Numbered from the stretch's first letter, positions 9,713-18,601 are shown. The stretch: DNA of 64,000 nt from Candidatus Thiosymbion ectosymbiont of Catanema sp. Cochon2018 (GCA_011392765.1 WYCW01000001.1:862888-926887), one strand, 5' to 3'. Notes: a model not told the origin generated them from the letters alone. A program made the numbers and translations.

Positions 9713-9805
9713 TATTTGCGTCCATTTGCGTTGATTTGCGGCTGAATCTTCTGTGAGAATTCCGCTTGTTCAATGTTATCTGTCGGCAGGCAGGTCGATA
9801 ATTGA
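9713..9805. repeat. ATTTGCGTCCATTTGCGTTG-type intergenic repeat
   Basis: Contains overlapping ATTTGCG words and a flank ending CGATAATTGAGAGCATC. Related segments occur at 11815-11890, 34021-34196 and 60061-60170. A different word repeat (ATCTGCAGAT...ATCTGCGGAT) follows at 9823-9870. No gene is seen in 9622-9883. Confidence 0.75.
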
Positions 9806-9883
9806 GAGCATCTGCAGATGAAAAACGAAGCAATCTGTGAAAAGCTGCGTAATCTGCGGATAGCTCCATACGCGGCAGGCATA

Positions 9884-10666
9884 TCACCCATCTCTTCCCT
9901 CGGCTACGATATCGATGAGGGGGTTAGTATGACACCAGGCAATGGGTGATTTCAATGCCATACGGGTAAGAGCGCGCAGATAACCTAGCTGACCCGGCGG
10001 CTCGCGATCACCGTAGACACGATCCAGATTTTGTTTCCACAGGGCGATTGTCCGCAGTGATTCGAAGCGCCGGTTGCGCATGAATTTGATTTCCCAGCCT
10101 GCTTTCTCCAGATCCCGGATCAGCTCGGAAACCGTGCACAGTACGATAGAACCACCATAGGTTATACGCTCCCCCGCATAACCGGCGACTGCGCAGCTCT
10201 CCGATACGATCAAGCGCGGCGCATTGGCTCGCAGCCGGCACAGATGTTCGAATTTGTCGCGAATATGGGAAATCATTTCGAGACTGAAGATCAGGTCATA
10301 CTCACCGGGGATTTCTTCCGTGTCTCGGTCCAGGTCAGACCGGAGCACCTCCAGGCCCAGCTGTCGGCAGTAATCCGCCTGCGCGGTGCTGCATGTGACC
10401 CCGGTTACTGCGCAATCCCGCTCCGCGATCAACATGTTAGCGGGCCCGCCCCAACCACAACCCACATCCAGGATACGTGAACCCGGAACAATATAGGGAT
10501 AAAAATTCCTGACCGTTTGCCTCAAGCCGGTTTCCAGATCCTCGAAACCGCGGAAATAGCCGAAATGGTAATGTAATGTTTCACCGATAATCTGTTTCCA
10601 TTGGTCGGTCGATACCTCGGAATAAAATTCATCCATATCGAATTTTTTCCCGGAGTCGAGGCTCAT
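9884..10666 (-). CDS. SAM-dependent class I methyltransferase
   Basis: About 260 aa. Motif I ILDVGCGWGGPANML binds S-adenosylmethionine; an upstream HYHFGYFRGFEDL segment resembles cyclopropane/tocopherol-type methyltransferases. ATG at 10666 overlaps the stop of the upstream gene by 4 bp (ATGA), which fixes the start and implies translational coupling. Longer in-frame starts up to 10744 would overlap the upstream gene by about 80 bp. Probably tailors the product of the cluster; substrate unknown. Confidence 0.82.
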   Translation of the reverse strand: MSLDSGKKFDMDEFYSEVSTDQWKQIIGETLHYHFGYFRGFEDLETGLRQTVRNFYPYIVPGSRILDVGCGWGGPANMLIAERDCAVTGVTCSTAQADYCRQLGLEVLRSDLDRDTEEIPGEYDLIFSLEMISHIRDKFEHLCRLRANAPRLIVSESCAVAGYAGERITYGGSIVLCTVSELIRDLEKAGWEIKFMRNRRFESLRTIALWKQNLDRVYGDREPPGQLGYLRALTRMALKSPIAWCHTNPLIDIVAEGRDG

Positions 10667-11763
10667 TTTTCGCTTTTCCCGGATAACCACTGATGTCGAT
10701 ACCAAAGATAGGCCTTCGCTTCCAGCGGGTATTGCGGTTTCCACACAACTTTAATGTGACTCAATCTGCGATTAAAAAGGGTAAAACAATTTCTAGGTTT
10801 TAAAAGAGATTCCGCAATCAGGCGGTCGGGCCAGGGCGCTTCGGTATTCATGGGATCGGTTCGGCCAGGCCAGCTTAATAATGCCTCTCGTTTTCGAGGT
10901 TCACAGAGACCCTTTTCCACCAAATAACCGAGGAAAACATCCCAGGAACCCACAGACGGGCTTTGTTTCGGGGTAATACATTCAAAGCCGATTTGTGGGT
11001 AGACTTTTTGGCCTATATCCAGACAAACCGTTATCCGATCGAAGAAGGCAAATAAGCGCTCTACCAAGGCCCTTAATTCATCGGCTTGCCCCTGCCAACC
11101 AATCCGTTGCAGATAGGAAATCAGCATGTCGGGTCGTAGACGTTTGACATTGACTCGCAAAGTCCGTGAATTTCCGGATAAGATAACACCAATGTGGCTG
11201 ATGAAGGCACCATCCGAACAACGTGCAAAGCAACGATACAGCTTGTCTTTGCAGACATGCCAATGCGAGCCGAGTAAACGATCGAGCGCCGGCACCGCAA
11301 GCCTGTCGTAGGTTTCAGCGGACGGCGCGGCCCTCTGCGGTAAGCCGATGAACACGAACGGCAGGGGGTATGGGTGCGAATCCTGATTGTCATATTCCAA
11401 CCAGATTTCCGGTATGCGGCTGTGTAGCGGGGATGAAGGCTCGGACAACTCCGTGAGAAAGTCATGCAAATGTGTCCAGGTCGATCGTATGTCCGTATCG
11501 GCGGTGGAACCGATTGCTGATATTCTATCTCGCAATAAAGCCAATTCACAATCGGTCGGATAGATACATTGATGAAGGTCCACCTGCGGCTGGTCGGGGC
11601 CGAGCCGACATTCGAAACCGCCCTCGGAGACAGGGGTCAGCCGAGCCGCCAAGGTCCTCAACTTTGAAAGTTGATCGTTATTAATCAGTGCCTGACCAAG
11701 GGAGGGTAATAGAACGTCAAGCTGTTCTTTCAGGTTCCGGTACGTATATCCTCCATTATTCAT
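10663..11763 (-). CDS. Unrecognised 366-aa protein of the RiPP-type cluster
   Basis: I do not recognise a named domain. No signal peptide or clear membrane segment. Features: an acidic/aromatic middle (DNQDSHPYPLPFVFIGLP), FFDRITVCLDIGQKVYPQIG (about 245-265), LLSWPGRTDP, and a C-terminal LSHIKVVWKPQYPLEAKAYL. It is translationally coupled to the methyltransferase (ATGA overlap), so the two products probably act together. Function is not inferable from sequence. Confidence 0.75.
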   Translation of the reverse strand: MNNGGYTYRNLKEQLDVLLPSLGQALINNDQLSKLRTLAARLTPVSEGGFECRLGPDQPQVDLHQCIYPTDCELALLRDRISAIGSTADTDIRSTWTHLHDFLTELSEPSSPLHSRIPEIWLEYDNQDSHPYPLPFVFIGLPQRAAPSAETYDRLAVPALDRLLGSHWHVCKDKLYRCFARCSDGAFISHIGVILSGNSRTLRVNVKRLRPDMLISYLQRIGWQGQADELRALVERLFAFFDRITVCLDIGQKVYPQIGFECITPKQSPSVGSWDVFLGYLVEKGLCEPRKREALLSWPGRTDPMNTEAPWPDRLIAESLLKPRNCFTLFNRRLSHIKVVWKPQYPLEAKAYLWYRHQWLSGKSEK

Positions 11764-11814
11764 GGATTTGCCACCATGCTATCAACATTGAACGAGCAGG
11801 ATTCTCACGGAAGA

Positions 11815-11890
11815 TTCAGCCGCAAATCAACGCAAATGGACGCAAATTGAATCGGCTCCGATTTGCGTTTATTCGCGTTCATTCATGGTT
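11815..11890. repeat. CGCAAATCAACGCAAATGG-type repeat
   Basis: Inverted-orientation relative of the repeat at 9713. CGCAAAT words (11820-11848) pair with ATTTGCGTTTATTCGCGTTC (11861 onward). It is followed by CGGTTCGCTACGCAAGATGG-type sequence to 11982. No gene is seen in 11764-11982. Confidence 0.7.
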
Positions 11891-11982
11891 TTTCTGTAGC
11901 AAAGAAGTGTTGGATACACCCGCCGTCTATAAATGCGGTTCGCTACGCAAGATGGTTCGCTACGCTCACCACATCCTACGGG

Positions 11983-12726
11983 CTACGGGCCGGTTTTGTA
12001 AATTCTCCGGCGAAACCAGGTAACCCCACTCCTCAATTGTTTGGCCGGATTGCCTCCGATGATGATTCCCTTGGTGTCCCATTTCAGGGTGACGACCGAA
12101 CCCGTCGCAACGATCGAGTCGTCGGGGATGACGGTCCCTTTCAGCAGAATGCTGTGGGCCGCTACCCATACATGGTTTCCGATAATCACATCTTCCGCAT
12201 AATTGATGCGTTCATTGGTTTCGCGAGAAATGATGGAGTGGGCGTCCCCGGTACGGGCATCGATACCATATGAAAACATACAATCTTGTCCTATTATTAT
12301 TCGGGAATTCGGCTCTGTCAGCACGAAATCCACACTCGTAAATGTCGAGTTGTCCCCTATGTGCAGTGAGCAATGACTATCTTCGAACCAGATATTTCCA
12401 CCGCGTCTGAAACGGCACCCGCGACCGATTGATACCCGATGGCCGTTTCCGCACATGTGGAAATTCACATTATTCAACATGCAGTCGTCCATGATTTCTA
12501 TTTTATTATCATCTCCCTCTATATCGAAGACTACGGAAGACAGGACTGCATTGTTATAGCTGACGGTGTTGTTGTTGCCGCGGATCCTGCGTTTAACGCC
12601 ATGGACGGCCGTTCGATAATAAATCCTCCGTATCAGAGAACCGATCCGGGGGTGGCCGGATGCCAGATCCTCATACAGTCGTTTGAGCCTTGTCTTCATC
12701 CGCCTGTCCGACCGACATCGAGGCAT
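11983..12726 (-). CDS. Hexapeptide-repeat (left-handed beta-helix) acyltransferase
   Basis: Protein of about 247 aa (238 if the internal ATG at 12699, MKTRLKRLYEDL, is used). The middle is built of short hexad-type turns (NNTVSYNNAV, NKIEIMDDCM, HRVSIGRGCR). The C-terminal third has the classic acetyltransferase signature NHVWVAAHSILLKGTVIPDD and GGNPAKQL, with His-containing NHVW as the likely catalytic part. It could acetylate a sugar, amine or peptide product of the cluster. Family sure; substrate unknown. Confidence 0.85.
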   Translation of the reverse strand: MPRCRSDRRMKTRLKRLYEDLASGHPRIGSLIRRIYYRTAVHGVKRRIRGNNNTVSYNNAVLSSVVFDIEGDDNKIEIMDDCMLNNVNFHMCGNGHRVSIGRGCRFRRGGNIWFEDSHCSLHIGDNSTFTSVDFVLTEPNSRIIIGQDCMFSYGIDARTGDAHSIISRETNERINYAEDVIIGNHVWVAAHSILLKGTVIPDDSIVATGSVVTLKWDTKGIIIGGNPAKQLRSGVTWFRRRIYKTGP

Positions 12727-12820
12727 CAGCGCAAAGTGGAGGATTTCCGCTAGTGCCGCATACTAGAAATCCTAAAGCCATTTGTTAATTGGACTTGTAC
12801 CAGAACGAACCGCACCGAAA

Positions 12821-12884
12821 AACCACGGATGGACACGGATAAACACAGATTATGATCCGTGTTTATCCGTGTCCATCCGTGGTT
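12821..12884. repeat. Near-perfect palindrome of ACCACGGATGGACACGGAT type
   Basis: The left arm is ACCACGGATGGACACGGAT followed by AAACACAGAT. The right arm is its complement, ending ATCCGTGGT. Related elements lie at 24963-25019 and 58977-59036. The remainder of 12727-12999 holds no gene; AGTAAAAACCCCAATATCAT (12898 on) is related to a segment in the attC at 46204-46366. Confidence 0.85.
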
Positions 12885-12999
12885 CTAATGCAGTACAGTA
12901 AAAACCCCAATATCATCTGTAATTTAGAGATTGCCGGAATCTGCCGGGGCCAGGATGGTCAGTTGCAGGAACTCTCGCAACATCAATCGAAACCAGGTA

Positions 13000-14244
13000 C
13001 TAGAAGATAACCGGTAGGGATTTGAGTCCGTGAGTCCGATAAGATTCTTCCCATTCCGGACTCTCCGTCTTCAGTGCAATTCGCGGCAGGCGGCGAATCA
13101 AGGTCCCCAGCCCGATCTGCGCGGCTGAACGGGCGGGTTGGGCCCCCATGCAGTAACGCATCCCATAACCAAAGGCGAGGTGCTTTTTGAACTCGCGATG
13201 AATATCGAACTTGTCCGGTTCGGGAAATCGGGCGGGGTCACGGTTCGCGGCGCCGAGTAAAAAGACGATTTTCTGTCCTTTTTGAAAAGTCTTGCCGCGA
13301 AATTCGATGTCGTCGAGGGCCCTTCTTAGCATGTATTGTCCCGGGCAGTCGTAACGCAGACACTCGTCCGTTGCCGCTTCAATCAGAGAGGGGTCGGCCT
13401 GCAACAGGCGTAGCTGGTCGGGGTGACGGAGTAGGGCAAGCATCCCATTGCCGATAATGTGTTGCGGGGCCCCGTGACCGGTAAAGAACAGAAATATGCT
13501 GTTGGCCAGCAATTCTTCTTCGCTCAGTTTTCCCTGGGCCTGCGCCTGAATCAGGCTGTTAAGTACATTATCCTTTGGCTCGATCCGGCTTCGCAATCGG
13601 GCAATCAGGTCACGAAAGTAGCGGGTAAGCTTTAACAGCGCAAAGCGACCACGTTCATCGGTAGCCCGCGGCGTGTCCAGATCTATTGAAGTCGAAAGCT
13701 CATAGGCCAAGGGCCTGAGCTGCTCACGATCTTCTACCGGGATCCCCAATAACTCGCAGATCGCTTCCGACGTCAAAGGGGAAGAAAAATCATGAATAAT
13801 ATCCAAGCTGCCGGATGCCGACGCACGATCGAGCAGACGATCGGCCTGTTGTTGAATCCGGGATTGAAGCGCAACGATTCGATTGCGGGAAAGGGACGTC
13901 CGTAATACTTCGCGCAGGCGTGAATGCGCAGGCGGATATGTGGCAATGATCCAATGACATCTCAGTTGGTCGCTTTCCTGCTGAAATCGGAGAAAGGTTT
14001 CCCACACATTTGTTTGCGTTTGCTGCTGGGGTCCGGGCTGGGGCCGGTTTTCGGCTCTGTCCTGATCTACGGCATGCACCGGATCGATCCGATCATCCTT
14101 GAGGAGCGCGATCATGTCGGCATAGCGTGTCAAAAGCCAATCTTGCTTTTCCTGCCGATAATGGATGGGGTCCTGGGTGCGGAGTCGGTGATAGACGGGG
14201 TAGGGGTTGGCGCGAAATTCCGAGTTCCTTGGATCGAATTGCAT
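13000..14244 (-). CDS. Cytochrome P450 (copy 2 of two)
   Basis: 414 aa, starting MQFDPRNSEFRANPYP. Haem-binding loop FGYGMRYCMG with the Cys ligand; ExxR in the K-helix (ECLR); I-helix FFTGHGAPQHI, where the conserved Thr is not obvious. Paralogue of the P450 at 7373-8617 (same length and same N-terminal block) but diverged, suggesting two different oxidations. It lies directly downstream of the kinase and precursor genes, on the same strand, with a MITE copy between. Confidence 0.9.
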   Translation of the reverse strand: MQFDPRNSEFRANPYPVYHRLRTQDPIHYRQEKQDWLLTRYADMIALLKDDRIDPVHAVDQDRAENRPQPGPQQQTQTNVWETFLRFQQESDQLRCHWIIATYPPAHSRLREVLRTSLSRNRIVALQSRIQQQADRLLDRASASGSLDIIHDFSSPLTSEAICELLGIPVEDREQLRPLAYELSTSIDLDTPRATDERGRFALLKLTRYFRDLIARLRSRIEPKDNVLNSLIQAQAQGKLSEEELLANSIFLFFTGHGAPQHIIGNGMLALLRHPDQLRLLQADPSLIEAATDECLRYDCPGQYMLRRALDDIEFRGKTFQKGQKIVFLLGAANRDPARFPEPDKFDIHREFKKHLAFGYGMRYCMGAQPARSAAQIGLGTLIRRLPRIALKTESPEWEESYRTHGLKSLPVIF

Positions 14245-14266
14245 GGTTTCGTTATCTTAAACTTCA

Positions 14267-14366
14267 GGGCACTTTGAAAAAGACGGTTTTCGTCAACGGC
14301 ATATCTGAATAATCAATGGGTTAGAGTCGCTTGATTGGTGAAAGTATCTGTTTTTCAAGGTGCCCC
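14267..14366. repeat. 100-bp MITE-like repeat, copy 2
   Basis: Begins GGGCACTTTGAAAAAGACGG and ends CTGTTTTTCAAGGTGCCC. Aligns along its length with 6500-6600 and 22059-22158. It fills the gap between the P450 and kinase genes. Confidence 0.85.
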
Positions 14367-15335
14367 TCAACCGGTCAGCGTCGATAAATCTTCTACGATT
14401 GCGTCGCACAACTGAGGGAGCGCATCCAAGCTATTGCTGTAAACTACATGCCGCGTCGGGACCTCCATTGCCAGCCGACTCAGCTCGGCAAACTCCCGCG
14501 CTTGCTTGTCAGGGCCTATCTGTAGATAGTTTATAGCTCGACACGCCAGCAGGGCCCTCACGGCCATCGTAGGGCGTATGGGTTTAATTACCGGAGCAAT
14601 TAACCTGACCCTCCGGGCTCCCAGGATATAGACCGCAGCCAAGGGCAGGGGTTGGCTTTGAAACCGCCACGCAGCTTCACCGGTACCCTCGGCCAAGTCC
14701 ACGAAGCGCTTCTCCGAGAAGCTGAAGACCCGTGCCAAACCGGCTTCCGAGCCACACAACGCCTCGACAGCCTCCGGCCATAATCGCAGGCGGGGATAAC
14801 CGGGCAATGCCGACCATTGTCGGTCACGCTCCTCAAGAACGGCAATATCGTCGGAGAGAACGGCATACCCTCGCTTCGCGAACGCCGCTGCCGTGGTTGA
14901 TTTGCCCGCGCCGGAGTTACCCACAATTGCAACGGCGAGCCCACCGATTGTTACTACGCAGGCATGGAGACACAGGGTACCCCGTAATCGAAGGACACAG
15001 CCCAGAACCTGCCCCGACAGTAGGGCAGTCACTTCCTCGATAACCGACAGCGTCCATTTGGCCGATATGTGAGTACCCTCGGAATCGATCTCGAAATCGA
15101 GTTGTCCGTCGCCGCGAAACCAGAGATGAAAATAGATGCCGCCCGCTTTGGACAGCACCCTCGCGCCGGACAGTAATTCCTCCACTTCCGCCGATGGTGG
15201 CCGCGACTCCTCCTCCATCATGACATCAATCCGGACATCGACAGGTGCGCCGGCAGCGGCAGACACGAAACCCGGCAATGGTCGGTTCGATCGCAACACT
15301 AACCCATAAGCAGTATAGTCGTACTCACTACACAT
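14367..15335 (-). CDS. HPr kinase/phosphorylase-like P-loop kinase of lasso-type cluster
   Basis: 322 aa. P-loop AVAIVGNSGAGKSTTAAAFA (about residues 130-149) and a following YAVLSDDIAVLE segment match HprK-like kinases. Homologues in paeninodin-type lasso clusters phosphorylate the C-terminal Ser of the precursor. The precursor encoded just upstream ends in Ser (SYLS), which fits such a role. The N-terminal about 120 residues are an accessory domain. The reaction in this cluster is inferred. Confidence 0.8.
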   Translation of the reverse strand: MCSEYDYTAYGLVLRSNRPLPGFVSAAAGAPVDVRIDVMMEEESRPPSAEVEELLSGARVLSKAGGIYFHLWFRGDGQLDFEIDSEGTHISAKWTLSVIEEVTALLSGQVLGCVLRLRGTLCLHACVVTIGGLAVAIVGNSGAGKSTTAAAFAKRGYAVLSDDIAVLEERDRQWSALPGYPRLRLWPEAVEALCGSEAGLARVFSFSEKRFVDLAEGTGEAAWRFQSQPLPLAAVYILGARRVRLIAPVIKPIRPTMAVRALLACRAINYLQIGPDKQAREFAELSRLAMEVPTRHVVYSNSLDALPQLCDAIVEDLSTLTG

Positions 15336-15454
15336 GCGCTCAGGGAGTAGTTTCCAAAATCACAAAATCTTGGCATTGAACTGGGAATTCACCTGAATTG
15401 CCCGGCGAAAAAAACATCTCGGCTTACTTTCCCTTACAAACTCTGACACTTCGA

Positions 15455-15637
15455 TTACGAAAGGTAAGAATTAGGGAAAGAACCGCCGTCAGTGTGTTTT
15501 CCACCGGGAGGAGGGATCGTATCCGTCAACTCGTTGACCTTGCCGAGCTTTCTTAGTTGAGGCGTGCGGTATACCGGCTTACTTGGAGCATCGGTTTCTT
15601 TGGGCTCGGTGGTTTGGACTTCATTTTTCTCAGTCAT
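15455..15637 (-). CDS. Lasso-family precursor peptide (A), atypical core
   Basis: 60-aa peptide starting at ATG 15637, preceded by GAGGG 9 nt upstream; an upstream GTG (15652) is less likely. The leader contains YRTPQLRKLGKVNELT, matching the YxxPxL..LG.v..LT leader recognised by PqqD-like RRE proteins in lasso clusters. The C-terminal part runs TDTIPPP then GGKHTDGGSFPNSYLS. No Gly/Ala/Ser/Cys has an Asp/Glu 6-8 residues after it in the usual core position (the only acidic residue after PPP is the Asp of HTDGG), so a normal 7-9-residue lasso ring cannot be drawn. Leader class confident; product unknown. Confidence 0.8.
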   Translation of the reverse strand: MTEKNEVQTTEPKETDAPSKPVYRTPQLRKLGKVNELTDTIPPPGGKHTDGGSFPNSYLS

Positions 15638-15700
15638 CGCTTTTTCCCTCACAATATCAGGTTTAAGAACATTGCTTTCCGGCCTCAGCTACTCAGCTAC

Positions 15701-17524
15701 TCAGCTACTCAGCCAGTAAGCCAACACCAGAGCCGGGTAAGTTTGACGATGCCCGGTAGGTCCCAGTTCCTTAGCGGCTTGCAGCCCTTGTAATAGACGC
15801 TCACCGTTGACATAAGGAGCCAGGGCCGGTACGGCTACCAGCTTTTCCATCCAGGGTTGAATGCCTCGCTCCTGCATCAGGTTGTGCTGGGGGTGACCTC
15901 GCAGCACTGTTTTTGAGCGCAATCGCACGGCTTCGGGCAATACGCCTTTCATGGCTTCACGCAATAGGAATTTTTTTTCAAGCCACGGGATCGGTGGTAT
16001 GGATTGCAAGTACGAAACTAAACGCACGTCGAAAAACGGAAAGCGAACCTTAACGGGAAGGCCGGTGAAACCCGGATCGGAAGCAGCAAATATGGAGGAC
16101 CATAGGGGGGCAGCCGACATGCCGTAGTGACTTCTCATCTTGTGACAACCGACGGAAGTCCAGATCTTCCGTTGACGTGCTTCCAAGCCTATCCGTTGCG
16201 CGTAATTCGGGTCAATCCAGTATGGAAAATCAAAAGGATACCGTAATTTTCCCATCCAGTTCCTGATCTGTGTGCGCAATCCGAAACCCGGTGGACGGTG
16301 GAAGGCGCGGATGTATTCCAGGGTATCCCGCACCAGACTCGAAAATCGGTTGTGTCGCAGCAGATCGATCCAGTAACACCAGGGTAGAGCAAGCGCCGGA
16401 TCGCCGCCGAATCCGGCCAGCAATACCCGGCCGTACTCGGCCACCCGACGCGTAACTGCTGCCTCAGCCATCTGATTCGGAAACCCCAAGGGTTCAGGAT
16501 AAGTATACTCCGGAGTTTCATCGGGGGCCTGCCGGATATAGTCTTCCGCTACGAGATACTCGATCGGAAACCCCGCCTTCTCAGCGACCTTCGCGGCATA
16601 ATTACCCTCGTCGTCGAAGACAAGCTGTTTGTAGACGATCGTATAGGCCCGAAAATCGACCGATGAATTGGTTGCCGTCATTGACCGATAGGCGGTAGCG
16701 GCAATACTGGTCGAGTCCATTCCCCCACTTAAATAGATACCCGCGCGGTCCGTGCGCAACCGGTCCGCGACGGCCCGTTCGAATAGTTCCCGAAACCGCT
16801 CGACATATTCTTCCCGATGCTTATAACGCCGATGCTCTGTTATAACTTCCGGTAACTGCCAGTAACGCCGGACGCGGATCTTGCCGTCCGACCAGATCAG
16901 CGTGTGAGCAGGGGGTAACTTTTGAATATCGGCAAAGATAGTTGTTGCAAAGTCATAATTATAATTAACCAGCAAAAAATCGCCAACCACCTGTTCGTTC
17001 AGGCGGTCGGATATTTTGGGGTGCAAACGCACGCAATTGATGTGATTACTGAGAATCAGGGTGTCTTTCGTTTCTGCGTAGTAAAAAGGCACAACTCCAA
17101 ACTGATCCCGGGCGCAGAACAAACGTTGCGAGCGGTTATCCCAAATCGCAAAGGCAAAATCCCCGCTCAACCGTTCCACACAGGCCTCTCCCCAAACCCG
17201 GTAAGCGTGCAGAACCAGGTCGACGTCGGGGGTGTCCTTGCCGAATAGGCATCCGGAAGCATGTAGCCGGTCGATCACCTCGTCTCGCCGATCCAGGCGG
17301 ATATCTCCGGTAATCCAAACATTGCCATCCAGGCTGTGGGGGTGGCGCTCTTGCTCCGACTCCCAGGTCGTGCGCAATAGGGCATGACCAAAACCGATCC
17401 GGGTGTCACTCCAGGTCTCCTGGGCATCGGGGCCCTGCGGCGACATCGAGTCGGTCATTTTATGTAACAGGCCGACATCGACGGCTTGACCGTCGCCATT
17501 CAGGATTCCGACAAAACCACTCAT
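15701..17524 (-). CDS. Asparagine synthetase-like lasso cyclase (protein C)
   Basis: 607 aa, AsnB-type two-domain protein. It starts MSGFVGI: Ser replaces the catalytic Cys2 of glutamine-dependent asparagine synthetase, so it should not use glutamine; this is common in macrolactam synthetases of lasso clusters. The ATP-pyrophosphatase loop YLSGGMDSTSIAATA (about residue 264) is intact. Expected reaction: adenylation of a side-chain carboxylate and macrolactam or amide formation on the precursor. The stop is about 60 bp from the precursor start. AAGGGA precedes the ATG. Confidence 0.88.
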   Translation of the reverse strand: MSGFVGILNGDGQAVDVGLLHKMTDSMSPQGPDAQETWSDTRIGFGHALLRTTWESEQERHPHSLDGNVWITGDIRLDRRDEVIDRLHASGCLFGKDTPDVDLVLHAYRVWGEACVERLSGDFAFAIWDNRSQRLFCARDQFGVVPFYYAETKDTLILSNHINCVRLHPKISDRLNEQVVGDFLLVNYNYDFATTIFADIQKLPPAHTLIWSDGKIRVRRYWQLPEVITEHRRYKHREEYVERFRELFERAVADRLRTDRAGIYLSGGMDSTSIAATAYRSMTATNSSVDFRAYTIVYKQLVFDDEGNYAAKVAEKAGFPIEYLVAEDYIRQAPDETPEYTYPEPLGFPNQMAEAAVTRRVAEYGRVLLAGFGGDPALALPWCYWIDLLRHNRFSSLVRDTLEYIRAFHRPPGFGLRTQIRNWMGKLRYPFDFPYWIDPNYAQRIGLEARQRKIWTSVGCHKMRSHYGMSAAPLWSSIFAASDPGFTGLPVKVRFPFFDVRLVSYLQSIPPIPWLEKKFLLREAMKGVLPEAVRLRSKTVLRGHPQHNLMQERGIQPWMEKLVAVPALAPYVNGERLLQGLQAAKELGPTGHRQTYPALVLAYWLSS

Positions 17525-17674
17525 AGAATCCCTTAGCTCCCTAAGCCCGCAGGTCTCACTTGCCCGCGGCAGACAGGCCGGAGATTACCGCCCCGGCAAA
17601 ACCCGCAGCCGTGCCTGTCTGCGCGCATGCACGCACAAAAAAGCTGCCGTAAACGAAATTCGCAGGAGTGAAAA

Positions 17675-17700
17675 TAGGGGCGAAAATCTTTTCGCCCCTA
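17675..17700. repeat. Perfect 12-bp-stem hairpin
   Basis: TAGGGGCGAAAA pairs with TTTTCGCCCCTA with a TC loop. It lies in the 397-bp gap between the PqqD-like gene and the cyclase. No convincing gene is seen in this gap; small ORFs there show no lasso B2 motif. May attenuate transcription or be a mobile palindrome. Confidence 0.8.
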
Positions 17701-17921
17701 CTCCTACGGGTTGAGCTTCGGCCAAGCGAACACAAACGAGAAACTACCGGGGCGGCGAGACAGGCCGGCGGCGATTCGCGCATGGATTTTGCGGAAAGCG
17801 AAATACGCCCTCCCTGAGCGCAAGGTACAACAGGGAAGAAGGTAGCCATGGGTGCAAACGACGCGAATTACGGCGAACAGTCCATCTGCAGCGGGTACAG
17901 GCATGTATGGACAACGGGTTG

Positions 17922-18206
17922 TCAGGGAGTTACCGTCACCAGCTTGGCCTCATGCAATTCATCAACCAACCCATTGATGTCTTTCCGGAGGGTGGCCTCG
18001 TCCACATCGTATTCGGCCAGCAGCCGCGTCATGGCAGCCGCGGGATCGCCGTTTTCGGCGAGTAGTTGCCACAGGCGCGTACCTACTTCATCCAGGGCGT
18101 AGTAGAGCTCTTTGTCCAGGTCCAGGAGCACGGTCTCGCTCCCCAGTTCCTGAAAGAGTACATCGGGAGAAATGGTGACTTCTTTAGGCAAGGGTTGTGT
18201 CTTCAT
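17922..18206 (-). CDS. PqqD-like RiPP recognition protein (lasso B1)
   Basis: 94 aa from ATG 18206 (MKTQPLPKEVTISPDVLFQE). Typical PqqD/RRE pattern: a beta-strand TVLLDLDKELYYALDEVGT, then a winged-helix part with LWQLLAENGD and LLAEYDVDEATLRKDINGLV. It should bind the YxxP leader of the precursor at 15455. Longer in-frame readings toward 18365 run through the tRNA-Phe gene and are rejected. First gene of the minus-strand cluster. Confidence 0.88.
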   Translation of the reverse strand: MKTQPLPKEVTISPDVLFQELGSETVLLDLDKELYYALDEVGTRLWQLLAENGDPAAAMTRLLAEYDVDEATLRKDINGLVDELHEAKLVTVTP

Positions 18207-18250
18207 CGAGCCGAAATCCGAAGGGGAATCTGAACGGTTGCCTTGTTGTT

Positions 18251-18326
18251 TGGTGCCCAGGGACAGAATTGAACTGCCGACACGGGGATTTTCAGTCCCC
18301 TGCTCTACCGACTGAGCTACCTGGGC
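18251..18326 (-). tRNA. tRNA-Phe (GAA)
   Basis: The minus strand reads GCCCAGGTAGCTCAGTCGG... with acceptor stem GCCCAGG/CCTGGGC, anticodon loop CTGAAAA (anticodon GAA), T-loop GTTCAATTC and a 3'-CCA encoded in the genome. It sits directly upstream of the RiPP-type cluster and is a plausible integration boundary. Confidence 0.96.
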
Positions 18327-18471
18327 TGCGGGTAACCACGCTTGCCGCTGCTGCCGTGGGAGCAACCAGTAAACGTATAAGGATAGAAGTATATATTAGA
18401 ACGGGATAACGATGAAGCGTCAAGCGCAGCAGGGCGAGCGCATATAAATCCTCCCGAAAACATGATCTTGT

Positions 18472-18600
18472 AGGTTGGGCAAAGGCACACCAGAGACGAT
18501 GCGCCGTGCCCAACGAAATGTTGATGTTGGGCACGGCGCACCGCCTGCCTGTCGGCGGACAGGTCTCCGGTGCGCCTTATCCCGACTCGTCGGTCTACGG
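18472..18600. repeat. REP-like GTTGGGCA/TGCCCAAC repeat
   Basis: Contains GTTGGGCAAAGGCACACC, GCCGTGCCCAACGAAATG and TGTTGGGCACGGCGCACC, and a GGTGCGCC arm. Related GTTGGGC...GCCCAAC hairpins are at 25113-25147, 29757-29822, 33499-33530, 34965-35007 and 42756-42796. All are intergenic. Confidence 0.75.
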
Positions 18601-18601
18601 A

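Noticed and set aside
17525-17921. Possible lasso B2 protease in the gap between PqqD-like and cyclase genes
   Set aside because: Both small minus-strand frames lack the Cys-His-Asp transglutaminase-like motif; the gap is mostly repeats and a hairpin.
17922-18365. 147-aa reading of the PqqD-like gene
   Set aside because: The upstream third is translated from tRNA-Phe; the ATG at 18206 gives a normal-length PqqD-like protein.
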